The translations under genes were made by a program, and so were the position numbers. A DNA stretch of 64,000 nucleotides, taken from the NCBI RefSeq assembly GCF_014697625.1, contig NZ_JACJSG010000008.1:1-64000 (forward strand), in the 5' to 3' direction. Positions 26,965 through 38,411 of this stretch are shown here, piece by piece (the first letter of the stretch is position 1; each line of letters starts with the position of its first letter). Source of the DNA: Anabaena azotica FACHB-119 (GTDB taxonomy: Bacteria; Cyanobacteriota; Cyanobacteriia; Cyanobacteriales; Nostocaceae). Under the pieces are notes generated by a model. The model was not told the origin of the DNA, made no database searches, and worked only from the letters and a program-made list of their open reading frames with translations.

Positions 26965-29223
26965 ATGACAATAAGTCCTCCGGAGCGAGAGGAAAAGAAA
27001 GCCAGAGTCATCGTTGACAAAGACCCGGTTCCAACCTCATTTGAAAAATGGGCCCAACCTGGACACTTTGACAGAACTCTAGCTAGAGGCCCCAAAACCA
27101 CTACCTGGATTTGGAACCTCCACGCTCTCGCCCACGATTTTGATACACATACAAGCGATTTAGAAGACATCTCCCGCAAAATATTTGCGGCTCACTTCGG
27201 TCACTTAGCCGTTGTGACAATTTGGTTGAGCGGGATGATTTTCCACGGCGCGAAGTTCTCTAACTACGAAGCCTGGTTAAGCGACCCGTTGAACGTGAGA
27301 CCCAGTGCTCAAGTCGTTTGGCCCATTGTGGGACAAGACATATTGAATGGTGATGTTGGTGGTGGATTCCACGGTATTCAAATCACCTCTGGCTTGTTCC
27401 AAGTATGGCGTGGCTGGGGTATCACCAACTCCTTCCAGCTATATGTAACAGCTATCGGCGGCTTGGTATTAGCAGGCTTGTTCTTGTTCGCTGGTTGGTT
27501 CCACTACCACAAGCGCGCTCCCAAATTGGAATGGTTCCAAAACGTGGAGTCGATGCTAAACCACCACTTGGCAGTATTGCTAGGTTGCGGTTCCTTGGGA
27601 TGGACTGGACACTTGATTCACGTGTCCGCACCAATCAACAAGCTTTTGGATGCAGGGGTGGCTGTAAAAGATATCCCCTTGCCCCATGAGTTCATCCTGA
27701 ACAAAGACCTGTTGATCGACCTATTCCCCGGCTTTGCTGCTGGTTTAGCACCATTCTTCACCTTGAACTGGGGTCAGTATGCTGACTTCCTGACCTTCAA
27801 GGGCGGTTTAAACCCAGTGACTGGCGGCTTGTGGCTGACTGATATTTCTCACCACCACTTGGCGATCGCTGTATTGTTCATCATCGCTGGACACCAGTAC
27901 CGCACCAACTGGGGTATCGGTCACAGCATCAAAGAAATTCTAGAGAACCACAAAGGCCCCTTCACCGGCGAAGGTCACAAAGGTCTCTACGAAAACCTCA
28001 CCACGTCTTGGCACGCTCAATTGGCTACTAACCTTGCCTTTTTGGGTTCCTTGACCATCATCATCGCGCACCATATGTACGCGATGCCTCCCTACCCATA
28101 CTTAGCAACTGACTACGCTACTCAGTTGTGTATTTTCACCCACCACATTTGGATCGGCGGATTCTTAATTGTGGGTGGTGCTGCTCACGCGGCAATCTTC
28201 ATGGTGCGGGATTATGATCCTGTAGTGAACCAAAACAACCTATTGGATCGGGTGATTCGTCACCGGGATGCAATTATTTCCCACCTGAACTGGGTTAGTA
28301 TTTTCCTTGGCTTCCACAGCTTTGGTCTGTACATCCACAATGACACCATGCGTGCCTTGGGTCGTCCCCAAGATATGTTCTCCGACACAGCAATTCAGTT
28401 GCAACCAGTATTTGCTCAGTGGGTGCAAAACCTGCACACCTTAGCTCCTGGTGGCACTGCACCCAACGCTTTAGAGCCTGTTAGCTACGCTTTTGGCGGC
28501 GGTATTCTGGCTGTTGGTGGTAAAGTCGCAATGATGCCTATTGCACTAGGCACAGCCGACTTCATGATCCACCACATCCACGCCTTCACCATCCACGTAA
28601 CAGTTCTCATCCTGCTCAAGGGTGTACTGTTCGCTCGCAGCTCTCGTCTGATTCCAGACAAAGCAAACTTGGGCTTCCGCTTCCCTTGCGATGGCCCCGG
28701 TCGTGGTGGTACATGTCAAGTATCCGGTTGGGATCACGTATTCCTCGGATTGTTCTGGATGTACAACTCCCTGTCAATTGTAATTTTCCACTTCAGCTGG
28801 AAAATGCAGTCTGACGTATGGGGAACTGTAGACGCAGCTGGTAATGTGTCTCACATCACTGGTGGTAACTTTGCCCAAAGTGCCATCACAATCAACGGCT
28901 GGTTGCGTGACTTCTTGTGGGCGCAAGCTTCCCAAGTAATCAACTCCTATGGCAGTGCATTGTCCGGTTACGGATTAATGTTCTTAGGCGCACACTTCGT
29001 ATGGGCATTCAGCTTAATGTTCTTGTTCAGTGGTCGCGGTTACTGGCAAGAATTAATTGAGTCCATCGTTTGGGCGCATAATAAACTGAAGGTAGCGCCT
29101 TCAATCCAACCCCGCGCTCTGAGCATTACTCAAGGTCGCGCTGTTGGTGTGGCTCACTACCTCCTGGGAGGAATCGCTACAACCTGGGCATTCTTCCACG
29201 CACACATACTTTCTGTAGGCTAG
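26965..29223 (+). CDS. psaA: Photosystem I core protein PsaA (P700 apoprotein A1)
   Basis: The product is 752 aa, the normal cyanobacterial length, from the ATG at 26965 with GAGGAGG 4 bases upstream; the open frame extends upstream to 26920 but that part is not conserved. It is an integral thylakoid protein with 11 transmembrane helices. With PsaB it binds P700, the A-branch chlorophylls and phylloquinone, and half of the Fe4S4 cluster FX. The FX ligand motif [20 protein letters not shown] is intact, and numerous His ligands for chlorophyll are visible ([20 protein letters not shown]). It is followed 125 bases later by psaB, the classic operon. Confidence 0.99.
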   Translation: MTISPPEREEKKARVIVDKDPVPTSFEKWAQPGHFDRTLARGPKTTTWIWNLHALAHDFDTHTSDLEDISRKIFAAHFGHLAVVTIWLSGMIFHGAKFSNYEAWLSDPLNVRPSAQVVWPIVGQDILNGDVGGGFHGIQITSGLFQVWRGWGITNSFQLYVTAIGGLVLAGLFLFAGWFHYHKRAPKLEWFQNVESMLNHHLAVLLGCGSLGWTGHLIHVSAPINKLLDAGVAVKDIPLPHEFILNKDLLIDLFPGFAAGLAPFFTLNWGQYADFLTFKGGLNPVTGGLWLTDISHHHLAIAVLFIIAGHQYRTNWGIGHSIKEILENHKGPFTGEGHKGLYENLTTSWHAQLATNLAFLGSLTIIIAHHMYAMPPYPYLATDYATQLCIFTHHIWIGGFLIVGGAAHAAIFMVRDYDPVVNQNNLLDRVIRHRDAIISHLNWVSIFLGFHSFGLYIHNDTMRALGRPQDMFSDTAIQLQPVFAQWVQNLHTLAPGGTAPNALEPVSYAFGGGILAVGGKVAMMPIALGTADFMIHHIHAFTIHVTVLILLKGVLFARSSRLIPDKANLGFRFPCDGPGRGGTCQVSGWDHVFLGLFWMYNSLSIVIFHFSWKMQSDVWGTVDAAGNVSHITGGNFAQSAITINGWLRDFLWAQASQVINSYGSALSGYGLMFLGAHFVWAFSLMFLFSGRGYWQELIESIVWAHNKLKVAPSIQPRALSITQGRAVGVAHYLLGGIATTWAFFHAHILSVG

Positions 29224-29348
29224 CAACTAGCTACATCTAGTTATGAGTGATGAGTTGATGGATATAGAATAATACCTTTAACTCAAAACTCATAACTACC
29301 CTTAAGCTGATAAATGATGGCTAAAGGTCAGAGGAAATATCAAAACCT

Positions 29349-31580
29349 ATGGCAACTAAATTTCCAAAATTTAGCCAGGATCTCGCACAGGACCCAACCA
29401 CGCGGCGCATATGGTATGCGATCGCAATGGGCAACGACTTTGAGAGCCATGATGGCATGACCGAAGAAAATCTTTACCAAAAGATTTTCGCTACTCACTT
29501 CGGACATTTGGCAATCATCTTCCTTTGGGCATCCAGCCTCCTGTTCCACGTAGCCTGGCAAGGTAACTTTGAAGAGTGGATTAAAGACCCTCTACACGTC
29601 CGCCCAATTGCTCACGCTATTTGGGACCCCCACTTTGGTCAACCAGCGATCGAAGCTTTTACCCAAGGTGGCGCTAGCAACCCTGTAAACATCGCCTACT
29701 CTGGTGTTTACCACTGGTGGTACACCATCGGTATGCGTACCAACAACGAACTGTACACAGGTTCCGTCTTCCTGTTGTTGTTGGCTGCATTGTTCCTGTT
29801 TGCTGGTTGGTTGCACTTACAACCCAAGTTCCGTCCTAGCCTCTCTTGGTTCAAGAGTGCTGAACCCCGTCTAAACCACCACTTGGCAGGTTTGTTCGGT
29901 GTTAGCTCCTTGGCTTGGGCTGGTCACTTGATTCACGTTGCTATCCCCGAATCTCGCGGTCAGCACGTAGGTTGGGATAACTTCTTAAGCACCGCACCCC
30001 ACCCCGCAGGCTTGCAACCCTTCTTTACAGGTAACTGGGGCGTATACGCTCAAAACCCTGATACAGCAGGTCACATCTTTGGTACTACCCAAGGTGCTGG
30101 TACAGCGATTCTGACATTCTTGGGTGGTTTCCATCCCCAGACAGAATCCCTGTGGTTGACAGATATGGCGCATCACCACTTGGCGATCGCTGTTATCTTC
30201 ATCGTTGCTGGTCATATGTACCGCACTAACTTCGGTATTGGTCACAGCATCAAAGAAATGCTCAACGCCAAAGCTGGTTTAGTCCCTGGTAGCAGAAGTG
30301 AAGGTCAGTTCAACCTGCCTCACCAAGGTCTTTACGACACAATCAACAACTCCCTACACTTCCAATTGTCTTTGGCATTGGCAGCGCTAGGAACCGTTAC
30401 CTCACTGGTAGCACAACATATGTACGCCCTGCCTCCTTACGCATTCATTGCGAAGGACTACACAACACAGGCAGCGCTGTACACCCACCACCAATACATT
30501 GCAGTCTTCCTGCTAGTTGGTGCATTTGCTCACGCAGCAATCTTCTGGGTTCGTGACTACGACCCCGAACAAAACAAAGGCAACGTCCTTGACCGTGTAC
30601 TACAGCACAAAGAAGCGATTATCTCTCACCTCAGCTGGGTATCGCTATTCTTAGGCTTCCATACCTTGGGCTTGTACGTTCACAACGACGTAGTAGTAGC
30701 TTTTGGTACTCCTGAAAAGCAAATCTTGATTGAACCTGTATTCGCTCAGTTCGTTCAAGCTGCTCACGGTAAAGTACTCTACGGCTTAGACACATTATTG
30801 TCTAACCCTGACAGTGTTGCTTACACCGCTTACCCCAACTACGGTAACGTATGGTTGCCTGGTTGGTTAGATGCCATTAACTCTGGCACAAACTCCCTCT
30901 TCTTAACAATTGGCCCTGGCGACTTCTTGGTACACCATGCGATCGCCTTGGGTCTGCACACCACCACCCTCATCCTAGTCAAAGGTGCTTTGGATGCTCG
31001 TGGTTCCAAGCTGATGCCCGATAAAAAGGATTTCGGCTACGCCTTCCCTTGTGATGGCCCTGGTCGTGGCGGTACTTGCGATATCTCCGCTTGGGACGCT
31101 TTCTACCTCTCACTCTTCTGGGCATTGAATACAGTAGGTTGGGTAACTTTCTACTGGCACTGGAAACACCTGGGTATTTGGCAAGGTAACGTTGCTCAGT
31201 TCAACGAAAACTCCACCTACCTCATGGGCTGGTTCCGTGACTACCTCTGGGCTAACTCCGCTCAGTTGATCAACGGTTACAACCCCTACGGTGTGAACAA
31301 CCTGTCCGTCTGGGCTTGGATGTTCCTCTTCGGACACCTAGTTTGGGCTACTGGTTTCATGTTCCTCATCTCTTGGAGAGGTTACTGGCAAGAGTTGATC
31401 GAAACCCTAGTATGGGCGCACGAACGTACTCCTATCGCTAACCTCGTTCGCTGGAAAGACAAGCCTGTTGCTCTCTCCATCGTACAAGCTCGTGTAGTTG
31501 GTCTAGCTCACTTCACCGTCGGCTATGTCCTCACCTACGCAGCCTTCCTCATCGCCTCCACTGCTGGTAAGTTCGGTTGA
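29349..31580 (+). CDS. psaB: Photosystem I core protein PsaB (P700 apoprotein A2)
   Basis: The product is 743 aa, starting [20 protein letters not shown] at the ATG at 29349. It is homologous to PsaA along its whole length, with 11 transmembrane helices and the FX motif [20 protein letters not shown]. The C-terminal [20 protein letters not shown] region carries conserved quinone and chlorophyll contacts. It is the partner of PsaA in the reaction-centre heterodimer. It is co-transcribed with psaA and followed by a strong terminator at 31611. Some heterocystous genomes have extra psaB copies elsewhere; this one sits in the canonical psaA-psaB operon. Confidence 0.99.
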   Translation: MATKFPKFSQDLAQDPTTRRIWYAIAMGNDFESHDGMTEENLYQKIFATHFGHLAIIFLWASSLLFHVAWQGNFEEWIKDPLHVRPIAHAIWDPHFGQPAIEAFTQGGASNPVNIAYSGVYHWWYTIGMRTNNELYTGSVFLLLLAALFLFAGWLHLQPKFRPSLSWFKSAEPRLNHHLAGLFGVSSLAWAGHLIHVAIPESRGQHVGWDNFLSTAPHPAGLQPFFTGNWGVYAQNPDTAGHIFGTTQGAGTAILTFLGGFHPQTESLWLTDMAHHHLAIAVIFIVAGHMYRTNFGIGHSIKEMLNAKAGLVPGSRSEGQFNLPHQGLYDTINNSLHFQLSLALAALGTVTSLVAQHMYALPPYAFIAKDYTTQAALYTHHQYIAVFLLVGAFAHAAIFWVRDYDPEQNKGNVLDRVLQHKEAIISHLSWVSLFLGFHTLGLYVHNDVVVAFGTPEKQILIEPVFAQFVQAAHGKVLYGLDTLLSNPDSVAYTAYPNYGNVWLPGWLDAINSGTNSLFLTIGPGDFLVHHAIALGLHTTTLILVKGALDARGSKLMPDKKDFGYAFPCDGPGRGGTCDISAWDAFYLSLFWALNTVGWVTFYWHWKHLGIWQGNVAQFNENSTYLMGWFRDYLWANSAQLINGYNPYGVNNLSVWAWMFLFGHLVWATGFMFLISWRGYWQELIETLVWAHERTPIANLVRWKDKPVALSIVQARVVGLAHFTVGYVLTYAAFLIASTAGKFG

Positions 31581-31610
31581 TCTGGCTTCTAGTTTTGTAG
31601 GTAAGTAATT

Positions 31611-31641
31611 AAATCCCCCGCCGCAAAGTGGGGGATTTTTT
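31611..31641 (+). terminator. Rho-independent terminator of psaA-psaB
   Basis: AAATCCCCC (31611-31619) pairs with GGGGGATTT across a GCCGCAAAGT loop and is followed by TTTTG. It lies 30 bases after the psaB stop. Confidence 0.85.
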
Positions 31642-31809
31642 GTTGGGGTGGTGAAGTTGTTTTTTGCCTTCTGGGAAACTTTAGAATAACCTCAAATATT
31701 ACATTTATTCTTGTGGGGTGGGCATCTTGCCCGCCCTTCAACTTATTAACTCATAGTCAATTCATATAAAATTATGAATTTCTTGAGCTAAGGAAGGGAA
31801 CAATATAAT

Positions 31810-31985
31810 AGGACTTACGCACTGTACAAAATAACTATCTTGTGTATCACAGTAAATAGGTTATTTCAGGCTTTTGTCAATCACACTTGATTGCTTGCGA
31901 TCGCCAAAATATTGTGGAAAAATTTAGCTCTAAGCCTTGAAAACTATACCTATTATTTTGGCTTCTCTGTCAATGCGTAAGTCCT
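31810..31985. mobile_element. MITE with AGGACTTACGCA ends and 7-bp target duplication
   Basis: The 176-bp element has perfect 12-bp inverted ends (AGGACTTACGCA at 31810, TGCGTAAGTCCT at 31974) flanked by direct repeats ATATAAT (31803-31809 and 31986-31992). It is AT-rich inside and has no coding capacity. The ends match the element at 10519-10652, but the interiors are unrelated. It ends about 15 bases before the ribosome site of the next gene and may affect its promoter. Confidence 0.82.
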
Positions 31986-32012
31986 ATATAATTACGACTT
32001 AAAGGAGAGATG

Positions 32013-32486
32013 ATGTCTGACTTATTGTTCGGAATACCGATTATACCTTGGTTTCAAGAAACTATGAATGCAATGCCTATTCATGGAGAGGGAACACGAA
32101 AAATCTGGAATAATTGCTGGTATGAAGCATACAAAAAATTAGGTGGTGAAAAAGAGAGTTGTGGTACAAAAGGTTGTCCAAAGAATGCTGCATACGGCTT
32201 ATGGTATTTAGGTCGTATTGTTGATAGCGGTCGAACCTGTAAATATCTGGATATTATAGAAATCAATAACAATAAATTATTAGGCCCTAATGCAGCATAC
32301 GCAGTCCTATATCTAGAGATGCTACAGCAAAAAGGAGATAATACAACTACAAAAATTTTGTGGTCTGATGTTAGAGAAGTTTATCAGCAAAGACTGAACA
32401 AAGAGGCAGCTAAATCTAAAAACGGACAAATGGAAATAGCCTTGGCACTGTTTAATGCAAATTTAATAATCTTCCCATCAAAATGA
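32013..32486 (+). CDS. Hypothetical protein (possibly DUF6979-like)
   Basis: The product is 157 aa from the ATG at 32013 with AAAGGAG 5 bases upstream; an ATG at 32010 overlaps it. It is soluble, with no signal peptide. It has three Cys in a compact segment (ESCGTKGCPKNAAYGLWYLG and SGRTCKY), then LGPNAAYAVLYLEMLQQKG. The GCPK(N/S)A pattern followed by a YA...LE(L/M)L helix reminds me of the uncharacterised DUF6979 family, but I am not sure. It is followed closely (6 bases) by the next small gene in the same direction, suggesting co-transcription. Function unknown. Confidence 0.6.
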   Translation: MSDLLFGIPIIPWFQETMNAMPIHGEGTRKIWNNCWYEAYKKLGGEKESCGTKGCPKNAAYGLWYLGRIVDSGRTCKYLDIIEINNNKLLGPNAAYAVLYLEMLQQKGDNTTTKILWSDVREVYQQRLNKEAAKSKNGQMEIALALFNANLIIFPSK

Positions 32487-32492
32487 GCGAAA

Positions 32493-32720
32493 GTGATTGA
32501 CAACCTGAAAAATATGAACAATAAAATTATTGAATATGTAGTTAAATTAATATTATCTCTATCGGAAGAAGAATACTGCCTTCTAGAAGGAAAACTATTT
32601 TTTAATTCTTCCTATCCATCTACAGCAGAAATTATAGAACTTGCAAACAGAAGTAAAACATTTGACTTTTTAGATGATGAACCAGATTTATATACTCTCG
32701 AAGATGGTGAGCCTATCTAA
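32493..32720 (+). CDS. Small acidic protein, antitoxin-like
   Basis: The product is 75 aa from a GTG at 32493, or 68 aa from the ATG at 32514; no ribosome site decides. It is helical and strongly acidic at the C-terminus (FDFLDDEPDLYTLEDGEPI). That ending is reminiscent of small cyanobacterial proteins annotated as antitoxin-like. SLSEEEYCLLEGKLF is a plausible helical dimerisation segment. It starts 6 bases after the preceding stop and lies before a DUF433 gene. No toxin partner is evident next to it, so the antitoxin idea is speculative. Confidence 0.5.
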   Translation: MIDNLKNMNNKIIEYVVKLILSLSEEEYCLLEGKLFFNSSYPSTAEIIELANRSKTFDFLDDEPDLYTLEDGEPI

Positions 32721-32786
32721 ATATGGTGTAACTGTTGCAACTAACATAATAGTAAAAAAAGAGCGATCGCCTATCAACAACCTTAG

Positions 32787-33696
<910 letters not shown>

Positions 33697-33697
<1 letters not shown>

Positions 33698-34083
33698 TAG
33701 TTAGAGCGAACCTCAAGTTCTTGATTTTGTACACTAAAATCTTGGTAGAGAGATTCAGCGACTGAAGCGTAGGCTTTTGCTGCATCTTCAGTATGGACTA
33801 CTCTAAATAAAGTGATGACCGTGGCATCAAAAATTGGATCATCGTCAATCGTAATTATTAACCTGATATCTTTATCAATAATCAACGCATATAAAGAAGA
33901 TTCATAATCTGCACTCAGTTTTATATCTTTTAATTTAAAAGCTTGATTTTCTAATAAATTTTTATGTTTTGATAATAGCTCTACATAACGATTTAATTTC
34001 TTAACTATCTTAAATTTATTTTTATTATTGAATTTCTCTAAATCCTGCTCAAATTCCTTTGTTGACTCAATAAGTATTTCCAT
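33697..34083 (-). CDS. RelE/ParE-superfamily-like small protein, first gene of a coupled pair
   Basis: The product is 128 aa. The N-terminus ILIESTKEFEQDLEKFNNKN and the core LKDIKLSADYESSLYALIID, DIRLIITIDDDPIFDATVIT, LFRVV look like a RelE/YoeB-type mRNA-interferase fold (long N-terminal helices, then a beta-sheet). A short acidic tail follows (YQDFSVQNQELEVRSN). Catalytic residues cannot be fixed by eye. It is translationally coupled to the downstream 110-aa RelE-like gene. The two may form a toxin-antitoxin-type module without a standard antitoxin. Confidence 0.6.
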
Positions 34084-34314
34084 TTAATTGATTCCAGGCA
34101 TGAAACCCTAAACTAACTTCAAATTTAACTTATAAATATAACAAATTGAGTATTATATTGATATTTATGCAGAAAAGGAATAATATATAGTACAGGTTAA
34201 TTTTGCATTGCTTAAAATAGCGATGGTCTTCGACCGGCCGGAGGTCATCGCCTTCAGAAACCCGCATAACCGAAAGTGTAGTTAGTGTAGGTTATTTTTC
34301 ACACTGCATTTTCT

Positions 34315-35724
34315 ATGCAAACTAAATTATCATCCTTATTTATATTTTTATTAGGACTTACCCTGACTCAAACTGTCGGCGGTACTCATCCTCAAAATGA
34401 TTTTGCACTAGCCCAAACTCCACCCAAGCCAGAACCCCAAATTATTGTCCAACCTGGAGAAATCAGGGCTTTACCTGGAAAGTTAGATAATATCCCCGTT
34501 TTTAACAGTAATAGCCCAGAATGGATTAAAACAGAGGGTATTTTACTTTCTACCTTCCCAGCAAACGGTAAAAAAACACCAACCGCACACCTTAATTTTC
34601 CCTTTCAAGGTCGGTTTGATTTATTCGCCCACCATTACACCCACACACCCAAAGATTTACAAACGCTGTACTTAGGGGTAATTGTCAATAACCCTGGAAA
34701 AAAACCAGTGACAGTTGAAGTGTTGCAAGCCGCCAGTTATTTGATGCAGGATGCACCCTTTGTCACCTTACCCCCTTACTTAGAAAACAACGACGGTAAA
34801 GTATACTCTGGGCCAGGGGCGAGGGCTGTTGCTGATGTGCTGCGGGGAGTGCGACAGGCTGATTTTCCTGCGAAGTTGGTCATTCCTCCCGGACAAAGCC
34901 GGATGTTGCTAAATCATGCTATTCCGTTGCGGAATTTGGAAAGACCTGTGAATGGGCGGTCTAGTTTTCTGCGTTTGCGGAGTAGTGATAAAGTATATGC
35001 AGCCAGCCTAGCCATGTTTGCTAAGAAAAACGCTGATGGTTCTGACCGTGCGCCTACTCTGGCTGAATGGCAAGCTTTACTTAATAATGGTAACTTTGCC
35101 GGGCCAAGGGATAAAACACCTACCCCCCCAAATGCTACGAGTGGGGCTTTGATTTATGGACGTGTGGCTGGTGTTTCTCAAGGTTCCCAATGGCAAGCTA
35201 CGCTAACCGATAACCCCAAAGCAACCACTTTAACAATACCTCAAGCTGGTAAAGGTATTTCTTATCCTATAGTTACGTTGCGGGGTGGTCGAATGGGTAC
35301 AGAACAAAACCAAACTGCGAAGATGCTGGTACGCTACCCTGATACAGCTTATGAAGCACATGGTAATTATGGGGTGGAATATAAACTCAGCTTACCTTTG
35401 AGAAATAATACTAACCAAACTCAAAAAGTGTCAGTCACTCTGGAAACACCTTTGAAGGAAGATAAGCTATCTCAAGGTGGTGTGCGCTTCCGTAAACCAT
35501 CCCTAGATTTTCCATTCTTTCGGGGTACAGTGAGGCTGCGTTACTTTGATGACCAGGGACAAGAAAAAATCCGTTACGTGCATCTATGGCACAGAACTGG
35601 ACAGATTTTAGAACCGTTGGTGCAGTTTACCATGCCACCATCAACTGGACGTAATGTGCAACTAGATGTAATTTATCCACCAGATTCTACACCACCGCAG
35701 CTTTTAACTGTGAGAACCTTGTAA
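34315..35724 (+). CDS. DUF3370 family exported protein
   Basis: The product is 469 aa. It has a signal peptide (LSSLFIFLLGLTLTQTVGGT), then a mature protein of beta-rich character. Motifs include EIRALPGKLDNIPVFNSNSP, GRFDLFAHHYTH, LGVIVNNPGKKPVTVEVLQA and YSGPGARAVADVLRG. This agrees with the cyanobacterial DUF3370 family. It is probably periplasmic or extracellular; function unknown. It is monocistronic. A short near-palindrome (GCGATGGTCTTCGACC ... GAGGTCATCGC) lies about 75 bases upstream. Confidence 0.8.
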   Translation: MQTKLSSLFIFLLGLTLTQTVGGTHPQNDFALAQTPPKPEPQIIVQPGEIRALPGKLDNIPVFNSNSPEWIKTEGILLSTFPANGKKTPTAHLNFPFQGRFDLFAHHYTHTPKDLQTLYLGVIVNNPGKKPVTVEVLQAASYLMQDAPFVTLPPYLENNDGKVYSGPGARAVADVLRGVRQADFPAKLVIPPGQSRMLLNHAIPLRNLERPVNGRSSFLRLRSSDKVYAASLAMFAKKNADGSDRAPTLAEWQALLNNGNFAGPRDKTPTPPNATSGALIYGRVAGVSQGSQWQATLTDNPKATTLTIPQAGKGISYPIVTLRGGRMGTEQNQTAKMLVRYPDTAYEAHGNYGVEYKLSLPLRNNTNQTQKVSVTLETPLKEDKLSQGGVRFRKPSLDFPFFRGTVRLRYFDDQGQEKIRYVHLWHRTGQILEPLVQFTMPPSTGRNVQLDVIYPPDSTPPQLLTVRTL

Positions 35725-35793
35725 ATATCACAAGCGATCGCCTACCATCATAATTTGTACGGTCAAAGTGCGATCGCCTTGTAATCCAGTAGA

Positions 35794-36717
35794 CTAATTC
35801 ATTCGCGCCTGCAACCAAGCTTGTAAATCAGCCACGGTGGTAAAATCTAGCAATGCTTCACCCAATTCTTCCAACCTTGGCAAAGGCAAACCCGCAACCA
35901 AAGAATGCACATCTTGGGGCAGTTCACCCAACCGTTTCGTCAACAGTCGAATAATAACATGAGCTGTTGCTTCCCGTCCTTCTTGTCGTCCTTCTTCGCG
36001 TCCTTCTTCGCGTCCTTCTTCGCGTCCTTCTTGTCGTCCTTCTTGTCGTCCTTCTTCCCTTGCTTCCTCTTTAATTTCTCGAAAAACTCTCGTTTCTCTC
36101 AGTGTGATGTCTAACATCGACTCCACCTCCGCTCGACTCAGTTGATCAAATCGGTAACTTATGATCGTCGTAATAATTTCAATTATTGCACGGCTTTCTG
36201 GTAAGGAGGATTCCTCTCTAGCTCTCGATAATAAATACCTAGCTTCTGAGGGAGCATTTTCTTCCTCTACAGTAGTTAATACCATCACCGCCACCCATAG
36301 AGGTAAGGAACGAATTTCTCCCAACTCATCCAAATATACCCGATGTACTTGGTTGCCGTTGAGTAAAGTTCGATGCGGATGAATATCACTTTGTTCAAAA
36401 CTACGTGATGGATAGATTATCACAACTTGCCAATCGCTAAACCTGTCACGGTTGCGGTAGAAATACAGTGAAGATTCTGCAAATACCCTTTCATAAAGCT
36501 TTTCGTCTTTTTGGAATTGCACTTCACAGAAATATACAGTACCCGAACTTTGATTGTCTGGTGGTAAAAAGACCCCATCAATTTCAAACTTAGGTTCTTT
36601 GACAGCTACCGAGTCAAATTTATATTCATTAGCATTTTCTGGAGGATTTGTCAAAAACTCAAATAATAAAGCAGGAGATTGTTGGAATAGTTGGTAAAAA
36701 ATTGAATCCCGACGCAT
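35794..36717 (-). CDS. Rpn-family (DUF2887/DUF4351) putative nuclease
   Basis: The product is 307 aa. The N-terminal PD-(D/E)XK-like domain reads RRDSIFYQLFQQSPALLFEF, EIDGVFLPPDNQSSGTVYFC, EVQFQKDEKLYERVFAESSL, and is typical of recombination-promoting or transposase-like Rpn proteins. From about residue 215 to 250 come tandem EGRQEGREEGR units encoded by repeated 12-base blocks. A C-terminal DUF4351-type helical region follows (VIIRLLTKRLGELPQDVHSL, LPLPRLEELGEALLDFTTVA). Such genes occur in many copies in cyanobacteria. It may be mobile itself or act in recombination. The start is the ATG at 36717. Confidence 0.85.
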   Translation of the reverse strand: MRRDSIFYQLFQQSPALLFEFLTNPPENANEYKFDSVAVKEPKFEIDGVFLPPDNQSSGTVYFCEVQFQKDEKLYERVFAESSLYFYRNRDRFSDWQVVIIYPSRSFEQSDIHPHRTLLNGNQVHRVYLDELGEIRSLPLWVAVMVLTTVEEENAPSEARYLLSRAREESSLPESRAIIEIITTIISYRFDQLSRAEVESMLDITLRETRVFREIKEEAREEGRQEGRQEGREEGREEGREEGRQEGREATAHVIIRLLTKRLGELPQDVHSLVAGLPLPRLEELGEALLDFTTVADLQAWLQARMN

Positions 36718-36774
36718 GAAAGATTGTTATGCAATATATTTCCATTGATGCGTAGGCTAGGCCTACGCACAAAA

Positions 36775-37080
36775 TTATTTACCGCCGTAGTAAAAGGCAA
36801 TTTCTTTTTCTTTCAGAGGTGCGAAGCCTGCTTCCTCTAGTAATTTGTCGAGTTCTTGTTGGGGGATGTGTTTTGCGCCAATCCGCACGATGCGCGATCG
36901 CATAGTATTAGATACACCACTACGTTGTCTGTTTGCTTCCAACGCCATGACTTTGGTATAAAGTTCTAGCTTCGCTGGCGGAATTGGCGTACCATCAAAA
37001 TCGATGCCTTTAGCGATCGCTTCATCAATAGCATCAGCGCCTTTATTGTCGGAATTTACTACATTACCTTCAGCAGTCAT
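36775..37080 (-). CDS. Small conserved cyanobacterial protein (DUF4090-like)
   Basis: The product is 101 aa. The core KGADAIDEAIAKGIDFDGTP, IPPAKLELYTKVMALEANRQ, RSGVSNTMRSRIVRIGAKHI, GFAPLKEKEIAFYYGGK is strongly patterned and looks like a conserved cyanobacterial family that I associate with DUF4090. It is soluble and mainly helical; function unknown. The variable first ~13 residues suggest that the conserved part begins at about residue 14. It is a lone gene. A palindrome GCGTAGGCTAGGCCTACGC lies just after the preceding gene at about 36750. Confidence 0.65.
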   Translation of the reverse strand: MTAEGNVVNSDNKGADAIDEAIAKGIDFDGTPIPPAKLELYTKVMALEANRQRSGVSNTMRSRIVRIGAKHIPQQELDKLLEEAGFAPLKEKEIAFYYGGK

Positions 37081-38411
37081 GACAATACACTCAATAATTT
37101 GGTGAGTATATTTTACCAGTCAACAGATATCTATCGAAAATCTTGTTTTTGGACGATTCATTCACTACAACTATTTCTACAGTTGTAGTTATTTTCAGCC
37201 AGTCCCAATGAAACAAGAGTTATAGTCAAACATGAAAGAACTTTTTATACCAAATCTCTGTAAAAATGAGCTTAATATAATTACAGTAACTTTTGCGTCT
37301 TTGCGCCTTTGCGTGAGTTATATAAAGCGATATTAAGCTCAACTTCATAGAGAAATGGTATTACCCACTCCCCATTTTCAAATCAGCGATCGCCCAATTA
37401 AGTAAACACTTGCATTACCGTGTAATATTTGAGTTGAATATTCATTGGACAATCAATGAAAGTATTTATACAAAATCCTCTTTTTGTTACTAACGGCACA
37501 TCAAATTTATCCGACATCAACAATATTAAATAAACTACTTCTTGAGATTGAGCCACGAAAAATAAAATGTGTTATGCTGGTGAGCAAATATTGTCAAATT
37601 CCATTCATGTGACTGTAAGCGTGATTGGATTGGTTCGTAAATCATCAGTGTGCAACATGATGAGAGCAGCATACTCTAAAAATTCGTTGCCGGAAAGTCG
37701 CCATAGCAATCGAGGAAGTGCTTACTTGTTTGCACCAATGGTGAATTTTAATGTGATGGCTGAAGTTGGAGATACTCCACCATAACTTGGTTTTATTGAA
37801 GTGAAAATACCAAGTATCATTCAACAAAACTTACATTTTTATGTAGGGCAATTCCTTGATGAGGTTTGGGTTAGCCTGTACAAAATGTGGTTTTGTTGAC
37901 GGAAGCTTGTCAAATTTGGTTGTGTAAAAATAATTCGCTGCAAAGCGGATGCCAGACTAAACATGAATATTGTGACCTGTTGTTATTAGCTAACAACTGT
38001 TAAGTTAGCCTGTCTTCAACACCCAAATTCACAATTAAATAGTCTAAGGTTAGACACTGTAACTACTTCGGAGTTGCTGTATTAGCGAAGCCGGGAAAAG
38101 CAATACCTTGCTCAAATTGATCAGCAAATGCTGTCAAGAGGTATTGTTGCTAACAACAGCGCTCACAAAATTGTCATGCAGAGAAACTGTCTATTAATTT
38201 TGACACTTCTTCTAAGTATTACAGATGTGATTAACCTAGATTTTTACCCAAAAATACTTTTCAACATATCCAAGATGGTGGGTATTTCATGTATCACTAC
38301 CCATGTCATCTGATGCTCGATAAATATCAGGATGATTGGCACTACAAAATAAGCGATACATCTCCAACAAATCAGCGATATTTTTCACACCATTCATCGG
38401 ATGACTTAATC
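37081..38411. other. 1.3-kb region without a confident gene
   Basis: Only short, unsupported reading frames are present on both strands (for example 37567-37785 and 38128-38313). The region contains a CTTTGCGCCTTTGCGTGA-type dispersed repeat near 37300 and is otherwise AT-rich. The acyltransferase frame is open upstream to 38289, but that part (MYHYPCHLMLDKYQDDWHYK) is not convincing. It may hold a decayed gene or a long regulatory region. Confidence 0.4.
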
